Of a DNA stretch of 64,000 nt, positions 10,866 through 22,689 are shown piece by piece. The notes beneath the pieces are model-generated. The model made no database searches and had not been told where the DNA came from. It saw only the letters and a program-made list of their open reading frames with translations. Within the stretch, counting starts at the first letter, position 1. Every line of letters starts with the position of its first letter. The stretch is from the NCBI GenBank assembly GCA_015680685.1, contig MNCI01034802.1:151349-215348 (forward strand). The letters run 5' to 3'. The stretch is from Gnetum montanum. Taxonomy: Eukaryota; Streptophyta; Gnetopsida; Gnetales; Gnetaceae. Position numbers and translations under genes: made by a program.

Positions 10866-11595
10866 AAGGCAAATGTAGATCAGTTTGGGGGAACTCTTTC
10901 TATCAATATTAAGGGGCAGCTTCCTCTCTAGAGGCAGTGTTTTTCTCCTTTCTTTTCTTTTCTTTACAAGCTTCTAGTTGATCTCCGAAGAGGGCCCAAA
11001 GCAAGAGCCAACAGCTCAAAATTGAATCCTTGCAAGTCTTCTCAACAATGGCATGAGGGTTCCCTCTCTCTTCTTTCTATCTACAATAATGCAGGTAGCG
11101 CAACCCATGCAAAGGATGTGAGATGTGCCATTTTCTTTATGTCAGCAACTTGTCTCAGTGGTGCAGATGTGGGTGGATAATCTTCCTCTCTACAACAGTG
11201 CACAAAAGGTGGCAAATGATAGTAGGCTTTGAGAACCACAATTGCCACCCTGTGCAAACTATGGTGAGCAGTCTCTTCCTCTTTCTCTCTCTCTTCCTCT
11301 TTCATGGCGATCATGGTCTTCCTACCTAGCAGTGGACATTATCGGTAGTCACAGATCGATAGCGTCAGTGGGACCAGGGAAAATTCATTTATTTTAGTTA
11401 CTTGTATTGAAGATAATTATTTAATTTAAATTCCAGATTTCTTTTTAGTTTATTACTTGCAAAAGGCCACGTAGCCCTCTCCAATTGATACTATTCTTGA
11501 GTTTTTGTACCCATATGGGAGGCACCCTAATCAATAGTCTCCTAAAATGAGTTTTCTTTCTCGGTGTTGGTGTGTCCAAAATTTATGCATCAACA

Positions 11596-13260
11596 TAAAT
11601 GAGTCACATTCCCATTATCCTAGCCATATCATTCCCACCACCAATAATAGCTACAACCTCAACTATGTGGTGGGTAGCGACATCCTTACTAACTATTTAG
11701 TTGTCCCATGTGCCATAGTACATGTAGCAGCAAATGTACCAAGCGTCACATGTGGTGGCATAGCCCACTACAGGGCTATGGGCCACTCTGACAGCACCAC
11801 CAATGGCATAGCCGACACAACCCTCTCCAACATCCTTAAGTCTAGACCAAGTGTTCCAGCTTATCCAAACTCTTAAAGAAGAGGTTAGGAAGCTTAAAGT
11901 AGCCAACTTGGAAATAGTCTATGTAATGGACTTCTATTAGGATGATTCCATTAGCCTTACAGTCCCTTCACTGACACTACCTCTTGAGGTCCAACTTCCC
12001 TAGTTCAAAAAGTACAATGGTGAAGGTGACCCAACCGCTCACTTAGTCACTTTCCATTTTGAGTCCTTATTACTACAAGCATGGCCACATTCAATTATTC
12101 ATGTCTTTGCCATGTCTCTCATTGAAAAAGTTTTATATTGGTATCACACGCTTCCTCAAGCATCCATCTTAACTCTAAAGGATTTGCTGAGCCAATTTGT
12201 AACCCACTTCAAGTACAACTTGAATTCGAAAGCCACATTGGACCAGCTCATGAATGTTAAGAAAGGAGCATTGGAGCCAGTGCAAAAATTCATACAATGT
12301 TGGAGTAGCTCCCTAAATGAGATTTGAGAGCCAATTGCTGAAACTCACCTGCTGGCCATTTTTAAAGGCACAATAAATGATTTCATTAAATCAAACCTTA
12401 TCCAAGTTTTTGCTCAAACAAAGAGCATACAAGACATGGCAAAGGCCAGTAAGGACCCTACTTACTTAGCCTACAAGAATGCGCATGTAAACAGAGACAA
12501 GGAAAAGGGGAAAGCCATGACAACCACCGTGGTAGCTGTGGATGATGAAGCCAAGCCCAACAACAACAAGCAAGTAGCTAAGGTGCCTAAAGCCATGGCC
12601 AATAGCAACAAAAAATCATGTTCTAGCAACATGGGTACTAACCAACCCACATAGTCAACAACTGTAGGGCAAACTCCCCCAAGGCCAAACTTTGAGTGCA
12701 AGGATTGCTCAAAATACACCCCTTTGCCAATAAATTCATCAAAGCTTTTGGATGAACTACTTAGTGCTAGGTGCATTCAAAAGAAGCAAATATCATAGGA
12801 TGCTCAAAAATGCCACGAGAGGTACTACGAGATCCTCTGAGACCCCTTTGCAACTATGCCCAATGAGCCTTTGGTACCCAAAAAGTTTAGGCTGGATCGG
12901 TTCTGCAACTACCATCAATTGCACAACCATGATATGGATTACTACCTAGCACTAAAGGATGATATCTAACAAATGATCGATCAAGAAAAGCTAGTCCTTG
13001 ATGAAAGTAATCCTATCTCGCTAGACAACCAGTCCATGAAATTTTATAAGGATCCATTAAACATTAGTAGTGTAGGATACATCATTAATGCTATCAGCAT
13101 TGATGATGATGTAGAGCCAACATAGGAACCATTTGTGGTCTGTGTGCCCTTCAGTGACATTGAAGCCTCAGTGTCAACTAGGCCACAGGCCCCTTTTGTT
13201 ATCAAAGCACCACCTTGGATGCCCATGACACCCTTCATGGTTAGGGCCCCATAGCACATT
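11596..13260 (+). pseudogene. Gag, central and C-terminal part, Tat-like element
   Basis: Continues the gag interrupted at 4691. The capsid part has VQLPQFKKYNGEGDPTAHL (N-terminal side broken by stops) and YWYHTLPQASILTLKDLLSQ near 12130, the Retrotrans_gag core. Further on, near 12900-12960, FCNYHQLHNHDMDYYLALKDD matches the Cys-His knuckle of Tat-lineage Gag, with Tyr in place of the last Cys. Several stops and frame changes are present. The product would form the virus-like particle. The unit belongs with the LTR at 1463 and the pol at 20426. Confidence 0.75.
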
Positions 13261-13679
13261 GTAGCAACAACCTAGACACCTTTTTTCAGAAGGGTGCCAA
13301 AACATGTAGAACCCCCATCTATCCAAGGTATGGTGGTGAAGACTACATCACAACTTGCCTACCTGAAGAGACATGATGAATGTCTCACTGACAAGATGGC
13401 TAGGGAACACACCTAGCTAGTTCCCCCTAAGCCTACCCCCTTGTCAGCTATTCCCATGGCCCCATCGTCTAAGGCCACCAACGTAGACATGCACACTTAA
13501 TAAGCAATCACTAAGGCTCAAAGGCCCACTATCCAACCAAAAGCCAATTCTCCTCCACCTTGAGAAATCCATCTCTTAAGGCACATGGAGGAAATAAAAA
13601 CCACCAAACAACCTAATGGTGGAAAATATTTTCTAGATGCACTCACATAGGTCAAGTAGGATTTAAAATAAAAGAATAC

Positions 13680-14325
13680 AACCTTGAGCTTCTATGATCT
13701 AATTATGACCTCCCCCACACATTGTGAGGCTTTGGTTCGCATGTTGGCATCCATCCCTATTAAAGAAGACATGCTAGTAGAGGAAAAGGCTATCCATGTT
13801 GTAATGCTCCTACTTGTAACCAAAGAACCAAGGTCAACACTCTTGACCTTTTAGGATGAAGCGATCAAAGTTGACCTTGAGAAGGGTCAAGTAATCACTA
13901 CATCCATGCTCATAAAAATTTGCATGGGCTAGTACAAGATTCATAGGATGAACGTAGATGACAAGGCATCAACCAACATTATCTCTTTCCTCATCATCGA
14001 TAAGCTTGGCCTGGTGGATTAAATCAGGCCAACAATAACGACTTGTTTAAAATCCTTCAATGGGGCATGTGTGGCTGTTAAGGGGACCATCATGATTGAT
14101 TTTGTGGTAGAAAAGAAATTCCCAACTAACATAGAGTTCATCATGGTTGAAGAGATGCTCGAATTCAACCTAATCTTAGGGAGATATTGGTTAGCCAAAT
14201 CGAGGGCTGTTTCTTCACCAATCCACCAAGAGATCCACTTACCTTATGAGGGTGGAGAAGTGATGATCTTTGGTGACAACATAGCCACTCAGACCATCAA
14301 CAATGTAGACACTAAGCAATGATCG
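13680..14325 (+). pseudogene. Retropepsin-like protease region, Tat-like element
   Basis: The frame runs with stops from about 13680. Residues MNVDDKASTNIISF near 13950 take the place of the protease active-site turn (normally D-G/S-G/S). The end of the domain is recognisable at 14145-14200 as FNLILGRYWLAKSRAVSS, the conserved LGRxWL motif. The last 83 codons (14071-14322) are open. The changed active-site region and the stops argue against activity. Confidence 0.65.
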
Positions 14326-14962
14326 AAGTTTGAAATCTTTGAATACACACCACCTATTTGCCATGAAAGTCAATCTTGTTTGGCCAATGAACCAAGAAAA
14401 ACAAGCGACCTCCATGAGGAAGCTCTATGGGTAGAATTGTCCTTTTTGGTGATAGATGATGACCTAGGGGAGTACCACCTAGTGCCCTCTAGGCCTTACA
14501 CATTGCCTAACCTACATCAGGTTAGGAAACATCTACATGATTAGGGCATGTCCCTAACTTGCTTGCCTATTTTACTTGTCTTTAGCCCTTTTGCCTATAT
14601 AGTTTAAGTTTGCATTATGTTTGCTTCTCGCATTAGTTACGATTTTATTTAGCCACAAAAAATAACAAAAAATAAAAAAATAAAAAAGAAGAGAAAAAAA
14701 GGGGAAGAAAAAACATGGCCCAAAATGGCCTTAAACTAGCACATGGGGTCCACAAGGGGCCCAATTACATCAACAAAAATCCAAAGTGAAATCAATTGAA
14801 CTACAAGTTAAAATGATACCACTAGAGATAAATAAATATTATGGTTTTTATGAAATCATAAACCAAATACATAGTCCAGGATTACGTCCACATCAAAAGA
14901 TACAAAATTACCCAACAACAGGTCTACATCTCAAATATTTTAATTTTTATTAATGATGAGAA
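14326..14962 (+). other. Post-protease segment and A-rich tract
   Basis: Up to about 14535 a weak plus-strand frame continues the polyprotein (HEEALWVELSFLVIDDDLG). From 14645 to 14715 there is a purine-rich A/G run, and after that no coding signal on the plus strand. The interruption between protease and RT begins somewhere here; I cannot find its exact edge or a target duplication. Confidence 0.4.
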
Positions 14963-17900
14963 GCTAAGGCTCTTCCCCTTCATCTCTATTTGTTGCTCTG
15001 TTGGGCCCTACACCTTCATCTAGATCCTACGCAAAATAAAAATGAAATAATAGATCAGTAAATAAGTGGAATCATACACAAAATCATAATGAAATAAATA
15101 ATAATAAGATAAGTTAAACTGACCTAAGATGGACCCATGCCCATTTCTGGGGGCATCCTATTGAGGCTAGCCTCTAGGCATCGAAGGATCTCCTCCTCTA
15201 ACATGTGTGTCCAATCCTCCTCTCCCAAATCAATGATTGTGAGGGTCTTCCATTTCTTCATGGCTGTCCATATGCATAGACCTAGGGAAAATGTAGTAGA
15301 TGTGACCTCTCTATAAGGAACAACAATCTCCCTGTCCAATAACTCACTAACCACTAGACGGTTCACAAACATTCCATAGGCCTACATTGCATCGATGGCA
15401 TCCAGGAATATGTCTCGACATTGGCTCTCTATAGACTCATCCCTATACCTTTTACGATAGGCTATCTGTTCCATCTTGTAATGATACTTGTGGTTTTTCT
15501 AAGTCTACTCCCATTCATATACTTTGGTGCTGTAATCCTTCCAATCTTAGTTCTTCCAAGCCAAGAGGTCCATCTACAAGCACTGCTCAATAACCTAACA
15601 AGTAGCCTCATTATTGTCCCTAATGGTTGATTAGTACCTAGCATTGTCAATCATAGCTATACACCAACTCCCATCTAATTTATCATGGGTCTTCAAGAAG
15701 TTGTACCACAACTGCAAATCTTCTAGTTGGGCTACTTGGTTTGCCTTCTATTCCTGGAGCTCTTACACTTGTTTCCAAAGCTCCTCGTTCATGTGACTAC
15801 ACTACCACAATGATCATGCTAAGTGTAGTGTGCACTTGCTTGCCTTTTCATATATATGCCGAGGCACCTATTCTACCTTAGGAGGAAACTCAGGTACAAC
15901 ATCAAATTGGACTGCTCTTCATGGATCCCACTTGAGTCGTGAGCCTATTATGCCAAGAGGGGAATCATAAGTCGTAAGAAAAATCAAAAAAAGCCAAAAA
16001 AATAAGGAAAAAAAGACACATACCTATTTTAGGATCTATCTGTTTAAGGTGATTGATTATGTCATCCACTATGCCTTGCATGAAGGTAAACTTGTCTAGA
16101 GTTTCTGCTCATGGTCGTGAGTAGAAAGTGGATGTAGATTTAGGATGTTTAGTAGAAGCATTTTCCACTATAATATAAGGCATTTTAGGGTTATCAAAAT
16201 GAAATAAAAGATATAAAAATGATGAAAATATAAAAAAAAAGAGAAAAGAGGGATATGAAGATCATAATGAACATGGTAATGCAATGCTCCTACCTAGCAA
16301 ACCCTCAGGGATGAGAGTGGGGGGATTGCTCATCTGCACACCTTCAAACAACTGATCGAACCCACCATCCTTGAATTGTAGCCCCTCTTCTTCAAGCTAC
16401 CTCAAAACTTTGGTGGCATCTTCATCTACCATGTTTCCCTCGAGTTGAGGGACAGCCCCCTCTAAGGGCTCCTCTTCTATAGCAAGGGTCCTCTTGCCTA
16501 TGTTGCACAAATCTAATTTAGAACATTTAACAAAAAAATGTAATGTGTGTGTGTGTGAAGAAAATATAGTAAATAATGTAGACTTATTGGCTAACTCTGA
16601 TTGTGCATCATTAAGTCTAAAGCTTAGCTTCTTGCCCTTTCCTCAATTTTGTGCATAGGCTCCTCCATAGGACAAGGTTTCTTAATCTACATTTCAACTT
16701 CACCATCTCCATGATGAGTCATGCCCCTCTTACCACATTACCTGTGTTTGTAGGAGGAGCCTCTCCAACACTATCACATGCATGGTAAGATGGCCCCATG
16801 TGGCCCTTGGTGGTCACTGAGAAGGACTCACCAATAGCCTCTAGGGGGTCCTATGACCATGTCATACAGAATAAATGGTAGATCTATGACTTGGATATCT
16901 AAGTGTGATCTTGCACAATCCTTAGCCCATTCTCACAAACCACCAAGGTTTCTACAAACCTTCATATCCACACTACAAAGAATTCAAAATGTACATGAGG
17001 GTGTACCTCAAGGTTGTCGCACAGTTTGATAATTTTAGCTCATAGCCCATCAGTAAGGTATTTATCCTAGTTACACTATGTCCCTTCCTCTATTAGAATC
17101 CTCATAATCCAAGCCTACTCTACCCCAAGGAGCTTTTCTTGAGAAAGTAGGTTAGGAAATGCACAAGCCTAGAAGACGAGATAGAGGTGTTAGGCTACCA
17201 AAAATTTTACTTGTTTCATGGGTATACCCTTACAGCCTTTTTTAGTTCCTAGGCACTCCTCAATGTCCCCTTTGTGGTTTAGCTCCTTATTGATTTTCTC
17301 ACCTACTGGAAAACCTTTAGAGAGGATGCCAAAGAGATCTGAGAAAAGGTCATCTATTATCTCAAAAACCACTTGCACATTGTGAATTCACATGCAGAAA
17401 TGGTTAGCATTCTCAGTGAAAGAGTTGACTAGGATAATCATCTCTACTATCAAAATGTTTGGGTTCACAGCCAAGAATAGGTCCATGAGCCCAGCCCGTT
17501 GAAGATTCTAGGTTACCCTTTCTGGGTCCTTGTGGCACAACTAGTGCTGTGAACCATCAACCTCACTATACTTGAAAAGAAGATTGACCTCCTTGGACTT
17601 GGTTGTAGTTGCAGTAAACAAAAGTAGAATCAACAATGTGATAAAATGTAAAAATCAAAACTGCATGAAAATAAACATGTGGTACAACTTAAGTGGCACA
17701 AATGGTGTGGAAAATGGTAGTAGTGGGACTAAAACCTTTTCTACACTTGGTATCTAGGATGCCCACTCAATGTCCAACTAGTTGAGATGCCTACACTTCA
17801 CATAGGATTTAGAGTATATAGTAGGGTAATTCATCACAGCTGCACCAATTTTCCCTATAACTCTAGCACACATGTTCTCAGCGGATGAGAACTCTTGTAG

Positions 17901-18680
17901 GGCTATTTGGACTAAGGCTAATATTCCCTCTCCATCATGGAGGCCATTTGCAGCAACAGAAAATATGGCAATAAGAAAAAAGACGATAAGAATCCTAAGT
18001 CATGTGACAATAGGTAGTAAAAAAATCAAAAAACAAAACACAAAAGGGCTCATCCTCCTACATAGTAAACTGTCCCATGTGGGTTCTAGAAGGCCAGGTG
18101 CACACGACGGGCAAGGAATACAATGTTGTACTTATGATAACATTGGAACTCGGGCATCTCCTAGATCCAAGATAATAGCCTAAGGTCTCTTGGGCACTGA
18201 CTCAAGCTCCCTACCCCTTCACCTTTAGAAAGTTCATCTAACATGAATTTAAAAATGCTTCAGTTTGCCCCAAGTAATAACATCTCAACTAGGACACCTA
18301 CTAATTTATTTGACAAGTGTGACCATATGATCTCACTCAAGTGGCAGAGTAGGAATTCTAAGAATTCTTATGCATCCTCTTGAAACTAAACTGCTTGGTA
18401 TCCTATGTGTGCACATGGTGTGAGAACATTTCGTATAGGGTCACTCATATAACACAAGATCCCCATCAGTTTGACCACAATAAGAGTAGGTTTCAGCTGG
18501 ACCCTGAAATGCCATAGTAACAAAAACATTAGTATCGAAAAAGGTAATAAAAAAAAAGAAATAGATAAAAAATACATAAAATAAGATAAGAAAAAATAAA
18601 ATTTATCATGTGCAACATAGTTAACATTTTGAAGTAGGGCACTACCATCTACCGTGCTTGGTTCCAAGCAGAACAAAACA
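14963..18680 (-). pseudogene. Unrecognised spliced reading frame, antisense inside gypsy pol
   Basis: On the minus strand a coherent but stop-ridden frame is broken by segments with plant-style splice sites. Likely introns (plus coordinates) are 15027-15123 (donor TTAG|GTCAG, acceptor GCGTAG|GATC), 15945-16023 (ATAG|GTATGT, AATAG|GCTC) and 16168-16293 (CTAG|GTAGG, TATAG|TGG). Another acceptor, TTTCAG|GGTCC, is near 18505. Exon text between them joins in frame, for example EEEPLEGAVPQLEGNMVDED, then DKFTFMQGIVDDIINHLKQI, then a roughly 270-codon exon ending EEEILRCLEASLNRMPPEMG, then a last exon with DEGVGPNRATNRDEGEEP and a stop. Many in-frame stops are TAG. I recognise no domain. It may be a captured host gene or an antisense ORF of the kind known in some Tat elements. 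Confidence 0.5.
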
Positions 18681-18747
18681 CTAACATTTTTTTTTTGAAT
18701 GTCACAATATTAGAGAAAACACCAAAAAAAATTTTGTTTGACTATCA

Positions 18748-19075
18748 GTCATGCTCTATACTGTGCATGATAGGTACAAACTCAAAAATTTTCTAATAGT
18801 TGATCATGCTCCTTACAAAACATGACACTTTCGAACCAAATTTTTTTTTAAGTATTGGTTACACTCCTAGAGAGTGTCGCAACTACAAAAGTTGTAGAAA
18901 ATTTTTTTCAAAGTGTTAGTCATGCTCCCAGGGAGCATGAAAACTATGGAACAACTAGCCAAATTTTTTGAAATTTTTTGAAGTGTTGGTCACACTGCTA
19001 GGGGACATGACAATAGCAGAAAAAAGTTGCAAAAAATTTTCCAAGTGTTGGTCACACTCCTAGGGAGTGTGACAA
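18748..19075. repeat. Tandem hairpin repeats
   Basis: Six units spaced about 50-70 bp (near 18748, 18810, 18861, 18921, 18991, 19051). Each has an A/T-rich linker with AAGTGTTGGT and a small inverted repeat. The clearest are GTCACACTCC TAG GGAGTGTGAC (19051-19073) and CATGCTCC CAG GGAGCATG (18921-18939). The stems differ between units yet still pair. Related motifs occur in the LTR at 1500-2570. Confidence 0.75.
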
Positions 19076-19154
19076 CTGTACAAGTTGCAAAAAAAAAAAT
19101 TTTGGTCATGCTCTCAAGGATGCCTAGAGCTTGATGGCCATGACCCTTGACTAC

Positions 19155-19400
19155 CTTGGTTGAGTCTTGTCCTATGATGCAAGACACCAAAAACCCTTGT
19201 CCTGCACCATGGTGCGGGACATCACAAAGACCTTGTCTTGTCCGATGGCATGGGACATATTGGAAACCCTTGTCTCTTGGTGTGGGACATAGAGCACCCA
19301 AACCCTTAGGATGCACTATGCTTATGGTACATGTCCCATCCCACGGTGATAGATGCATAGAAACCCTTATCGAAACCCTTGCCTAACATCGCGGCATAGG
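19155..19400. repeat. Second palindrome-rich repeat cluster
   Basis: Repeats of the type ACCCTTGTC..(T/C)GGGACAT spaced about 45-50 bp. One unit (19199-19220) is a 22-bp palindrome with a single mismatch, centred on CACCATGGTG. Weaker pairs lie near 19235 and 19275. Confidence 0.6.
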
Positions 19401-20208
19401 ATGCCTACAAACCCTCAACACCAAAACAAGAAATGGGGAAAAAGAGAGAAAAAGAAGAAATGTATAGTATGCAGTCCCTCCCTAGCTACAGTGCAATGGC
19501 CATGACGGCTGCAGTGGTGGTGATGATGATGGCAGTCCTTGCCCATGACAGGCCACCTTCCAAACACCCCAAAACCCAAAAGGCCCAAAAATGCATAGGA
19601 AGTAGGAAAGAACAAAAATCATAAGTGGAGCATGATGGCCTACCTAGTAGATGGTGTCTCTTGAAATTTCTCAATGCGTGCCTTAGGAAGATGTTGTATG
19701 GTGCACTCACCTTTTTCAACATTGGTGAGGCCAAGGTATCTACATTCACTCCTACGTGCCATCTTCAGTTGCTATGCTTTGGCTTTCCTATTGTTATGCT
19801 TAAGATTTCCTCTTTGACTACTATGCTCTACCTTGGTTGTGCTACACTTGGATGACTGTTGTCTCTAACAGTGAAAATGATAGGTTTACCATGGGTGAAA
19901 CTTTTATTTATACCCTTCATGGTCAAATGACACATCACCCTCCTAGGACATCTAGTGTTTTGCATGTAACGTAGGACACTCCATGCCATGTGTGTAACAT
20001 AGAACATCCAATGTCCCCCACATCATAACACCCAAAGTTAGAAAAATTTTCTAACTTTTTCAAACTCCTACACTTAGAAATTTTTTTACATTTTTTCTAC
20101 TTTGCTTAGACTTATACCCAATGCATAGTCTATGATCCACTACAACCTTAAACTGGTAATTTTATGGTCAATCGAGGCTACAGAAAAGAACAAAAAGTAT
20201 ATATTAAT

Positions 20209-20211
<3 letters not shown>
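19401..20211. other. No gene seen; possible minus-strand LTR material
   Basis: Contains a His/Met-coding low-complexity patch (19500-19550) and, on the minus strand, a TATAAATA-like site near 19905-19915. Sequence near 19930-20030 repeats ATGTGTGTAACATAG-type motifs. No reliable coding frame was found. It is part of the block separating protease and RT of the Tat-like element. Confidence 0.35.

Positions 20212-20265
<54 letters not shown>
20212..20265. repeat. (AC)n microsatellite
   Basis: About 26 uninterrupted AC dinucleotides followed by ATATAG. Confidence 0.95.
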
Positions 20266-20269
<4 letters not shown>

Positions 20270-20425
20270 GAAAAATTATTTTACATATTTCATAGTTAAT
20301 CAAGTTTTCATATCATTGTTTTCCTTATTCTATGCTTTTCACTTTATTAAAATAGGTGCTACTTGACATTTTTCTAGTTACTTTGTAGGACCTCTTGAAA
20401 AATGAATGCATGAAAGAGTCTTCAT

Positions 20426-21420
20426 TTGTCTTTAGTCTTGACTGGACCTTATGAAAAACTCATGAGATGCATAAATACAAAACTTTTGGACTTTGAACCA
20501 CTTACCTATGACACCAACATAGCATCCCTAGAGATAGCACTAGATTGGCCAGAACATCTAACTCGAGCTCTAGACTTAAAAGAAAGTGACGTGATCAAGG
20601 ATCCCCTCATAGAAGTCCCTATAACAACATGTAAAGGTAAGGTGAAAACATGTAACTTAGTTCCTTATTAGGGCCTCAAATCCAACAAAGCATCTCTAAA
20701 GTCCTTAGTGACAATGTCAAGGCATTTGCATGGTCCTATGAGGACATGCTGGGCTTAGACCCACGTATGATATAGCATAACATTACCCTAGATCCACACA
20801 TTAAACCAGTTAAACAAAAGACTCATAAAATCAAGCCTGAAGTCACATTGGCCATCCACAATGAGATCGCTAAGCTTTACAAAGCCAGTTTCATCTAGGT
20901 AGTGATTGGATTTCAAACATCTTAGTTGTCCCCAAGAAAAATGAAAGTATACACATTTGCATAGACTTTCAAGACCTAAACAAGACAACCATTAAAGATG
21001 ATTTCCCATTACCTAGTATTGACCAACTTATCAATACTACGGCCTATCATGCCTTGTTATCCTTCATGGATGGGTTCTTAGGGTACAACCAAATTCGCAT
21101 CAACTTAGAGCACCAACTTAGCACTACATTCATGACCCCCTGGGGTACATTTTTTTATACAATGATGTCCTTTGGACTAAAGAATGCAGGAGCAATATAT
21201 CAACATGTAATGACATACATCTTTAGTGATTATTTGTTAGAATTTTTAATGACTATGTTGACGACATAGCAATTAAGTACAATGTGGCTCATGACCATGT
21301 AGGTGACTTGAATTGTGTCCTCAAATGTTTCCTTAGACATGACCTTAGGCTTAATCCAAAAAGTGTGTCTTTGACTTCAAAACTAATCGCATGTTATGCT
21401 TTGTAATATCAAAAGAAAAA
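20426..21420 (+). pseudogene. Reverse transcriptase, Tat-like gypsy element
   Basis: The linker and RT domain resume after the foreign block. Signatures in order: KPEVTLAIHNEIAKLYKASF (20835-20895), DLNKTTIKDDFPLP-like text (20965-21010), SFMDGFLGYNQIRINLEH (21063-21115), TPWGTFFYTMMSFGLKNAGA (21135-21195) and the catalytic DYVDDIA motif (21255-21270), which needs a change of frame from the preceding 71-codon open frame. It copies the element RNA into DNA. Stops and at least one frameshift make it non-functional. Confidence 0.85.
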
Positions 21421-21536
21421 ATACGTGTAGACCATGATAAGGTTAAAGTTATCACCAACTTGGCACCACCAACAAAACTTAAGGAGTTACATAGGTTACA
21501 AGGTAGGATACAATTCATATTTGGTTTATCATAAGG

Positions 21537-22060
21537 TTGATTGATAAGTTGCAACCAATGAAACATTTTCTCAAAAAGGGGGTCAACTTTGAGTGGAAAA
21601 ATCAATGCCAAGGGGTGTTTGACAACCTGAAAAAGGAGGTAGCTCAACTTTCAATAATCTATCCTTCACAAACAGATAAACCTTTCTACATTTACCTTGC
21701 AACCTTAGACATGTCCATTGCTTTCCTTCTTTGCCAAAAGTGAGATGATGGCTTTGACCTCTCTATTTACTACTTAAGTCATGCGTTAGTAGCACATGAG
21801 GCAAAATATAACAATGTGGAGAAAAATTGTCTCGCCTTAGTCTTTGTGCTTAAAAAGTGAAGACACTACCATTCCCATAGTCAAGTCAATGTCATCTACA
21901 AGAGCAACGTACTTAGGGCTATTACAACAAACATATATGAAAGTAGTAGAATAGCAAGGTGGAAGGAAATAACTATGGAGTTTGACCTACACTATATTGC
22001 ACAAGCATCCACAAAAGGTCAAGTAATAGCTGCACAACTCACAGCTTCACCCATAGATGA
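21537..22060 (+). pseudogene. RNase H domain, Tat-like element
   Basis: Starts with the RT connection region (KHFLKKGVNFEWKNQCQGVF) and continues into RNase H. DKPFYIYLATLDMSIAFLL stands where the first Asp-containing strand lies, then AKYNNVEKNCLALVFVLKK and, after a stop, the DHRAL-like segment (VNVIYKSNVLRAI). Stops lie near 21741 and 21858. It would remove RNA from the hybrid. Confidence 0.8.
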
Positions 22061-22214
22061 TCAAGCAATGATAGATCTGGAATTCCCGGATGAGCATGTT
22101 AGTAGCATATGTCAACTACCTACAAATTTTGAGGATATTTTACAATTTAATGATGCTTTGACCACATAAGGTGGTAGTGCCACTACTATTATCATGTTCC
22201 CCTCCAAGGTGCTC

Positions 22215-22660
22215 TAACCCTTCACATACCACTTTGCATTTCCTTATACAAACAATGTGGTAGAGTAAAAAAGTATTCTTAGAGGGATCTTAGCAACTTA
22301 AGAGTTAGGAATTCAAAACATAATAGTCTGAGGTGATTCGTAGCTAGTTATTAACCAAGTCACAGAGGTTTACACTTGTAAGACATAAAATCTATAGCCT
22401 TACTGTGATTTGGCAAAGCACTTGGTTGAAAAATATGCAACCATAGATGTCCAACATATACCTTGCAATGAAAATTCCATAGCTGATGCACTAGCTACTT
22501 TAGCCTTAAGCATAGTTCCAAACATGTTTTCCACTTTTCCTGCTTCAATAGTGGATTTCACTAAACCTATAATTCACACAACAAGCATCGCATCGATAAG
22601 TACTACCCAAACCCAAGAGCAGTATGACGATATTAAGTCATACCTCCAATAGTGAAGCAC
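22215..22660 (+). pseudogene. Second RNase H-like domain (aRNH type)
   Basis: After the ordinary RNase H comes a second module. NNVVE (near 22250), an IIVxGDSxLVINQVTEVYTC segment (22320-22375), the PYCDLAKHLVEKYA helix and HIPCNENSIADALATLAL (22455-22510) give the D...D...ADALA pattern of the additional archaeal-type RNase H found in Tat elements. The last 80 codons are open; stops interrupt the front half. This module is the main reason for calling the element Tat-like. Confidence 0.7.
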
Positions 22661-22689
22661 AAAAGATTGTTGACCAAGTCCATGAGGGA

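Larger units (their letters stand above)
4692..11595 (+). mobile_element. Complete LTR retrotransposon with internal pol deletion
   Basis: A 6.9-kb element bounded by two LTRs (4692-6087 and 10152-11595). Both start TGTTGATG and end CATCAACA, a perfect 8-bp terminal inverted repeat. Flanks are CAAAT and TAAAT, a 5-bp target duplication with one difference. Inside, in order, are a PBS (6094), gag (6832), protease (to 8527), the integrase C-terminal tail (8524-8847), a long non-coding stretch and a polypurine tract (10135). RT, RNase H and the integrase core are absent, so it depends on another element in trans. It is nested in the gag of the surrounding gypsy element. Confidence 0.92.
10152..11595 (+). 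repeat. 3' LTR of nested element (1444 bp)
   Basis: Starts TGTTGATGTTAACAC directly after a purine-rich tract and ends ATGCATCAACA. It keeps a TATAAATA box at 10858-10865 and one more internal repeat than the 5' LTR. Confidence 0.92.

Noticed and set aside
15421-15650. Overlapping small frames on both strands
   Set aside because: The plus-strand one is the shadow of the antisense exon frame; the minus-strand one is out of frame with the coherent exon reading.
18748-19075. Regularly spaced repeats considered as a CRISPR-like array
   Set aside because: The sequence is a plant nuclear genome; units diverge, the spacers are A/T linkers and no cas genes exist.
18990-19358. A 122-codon minus-strand frame
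   Set aside because: It lies over palindrome repeats; its His/Gly/Pro content follows the repeat unit, not a protein family.
20212-20265. AC repeat as a regulatory or Z-DNA element
   Set aside because: Simple microsatellite in transposon debris; nothing ties it to a gene.
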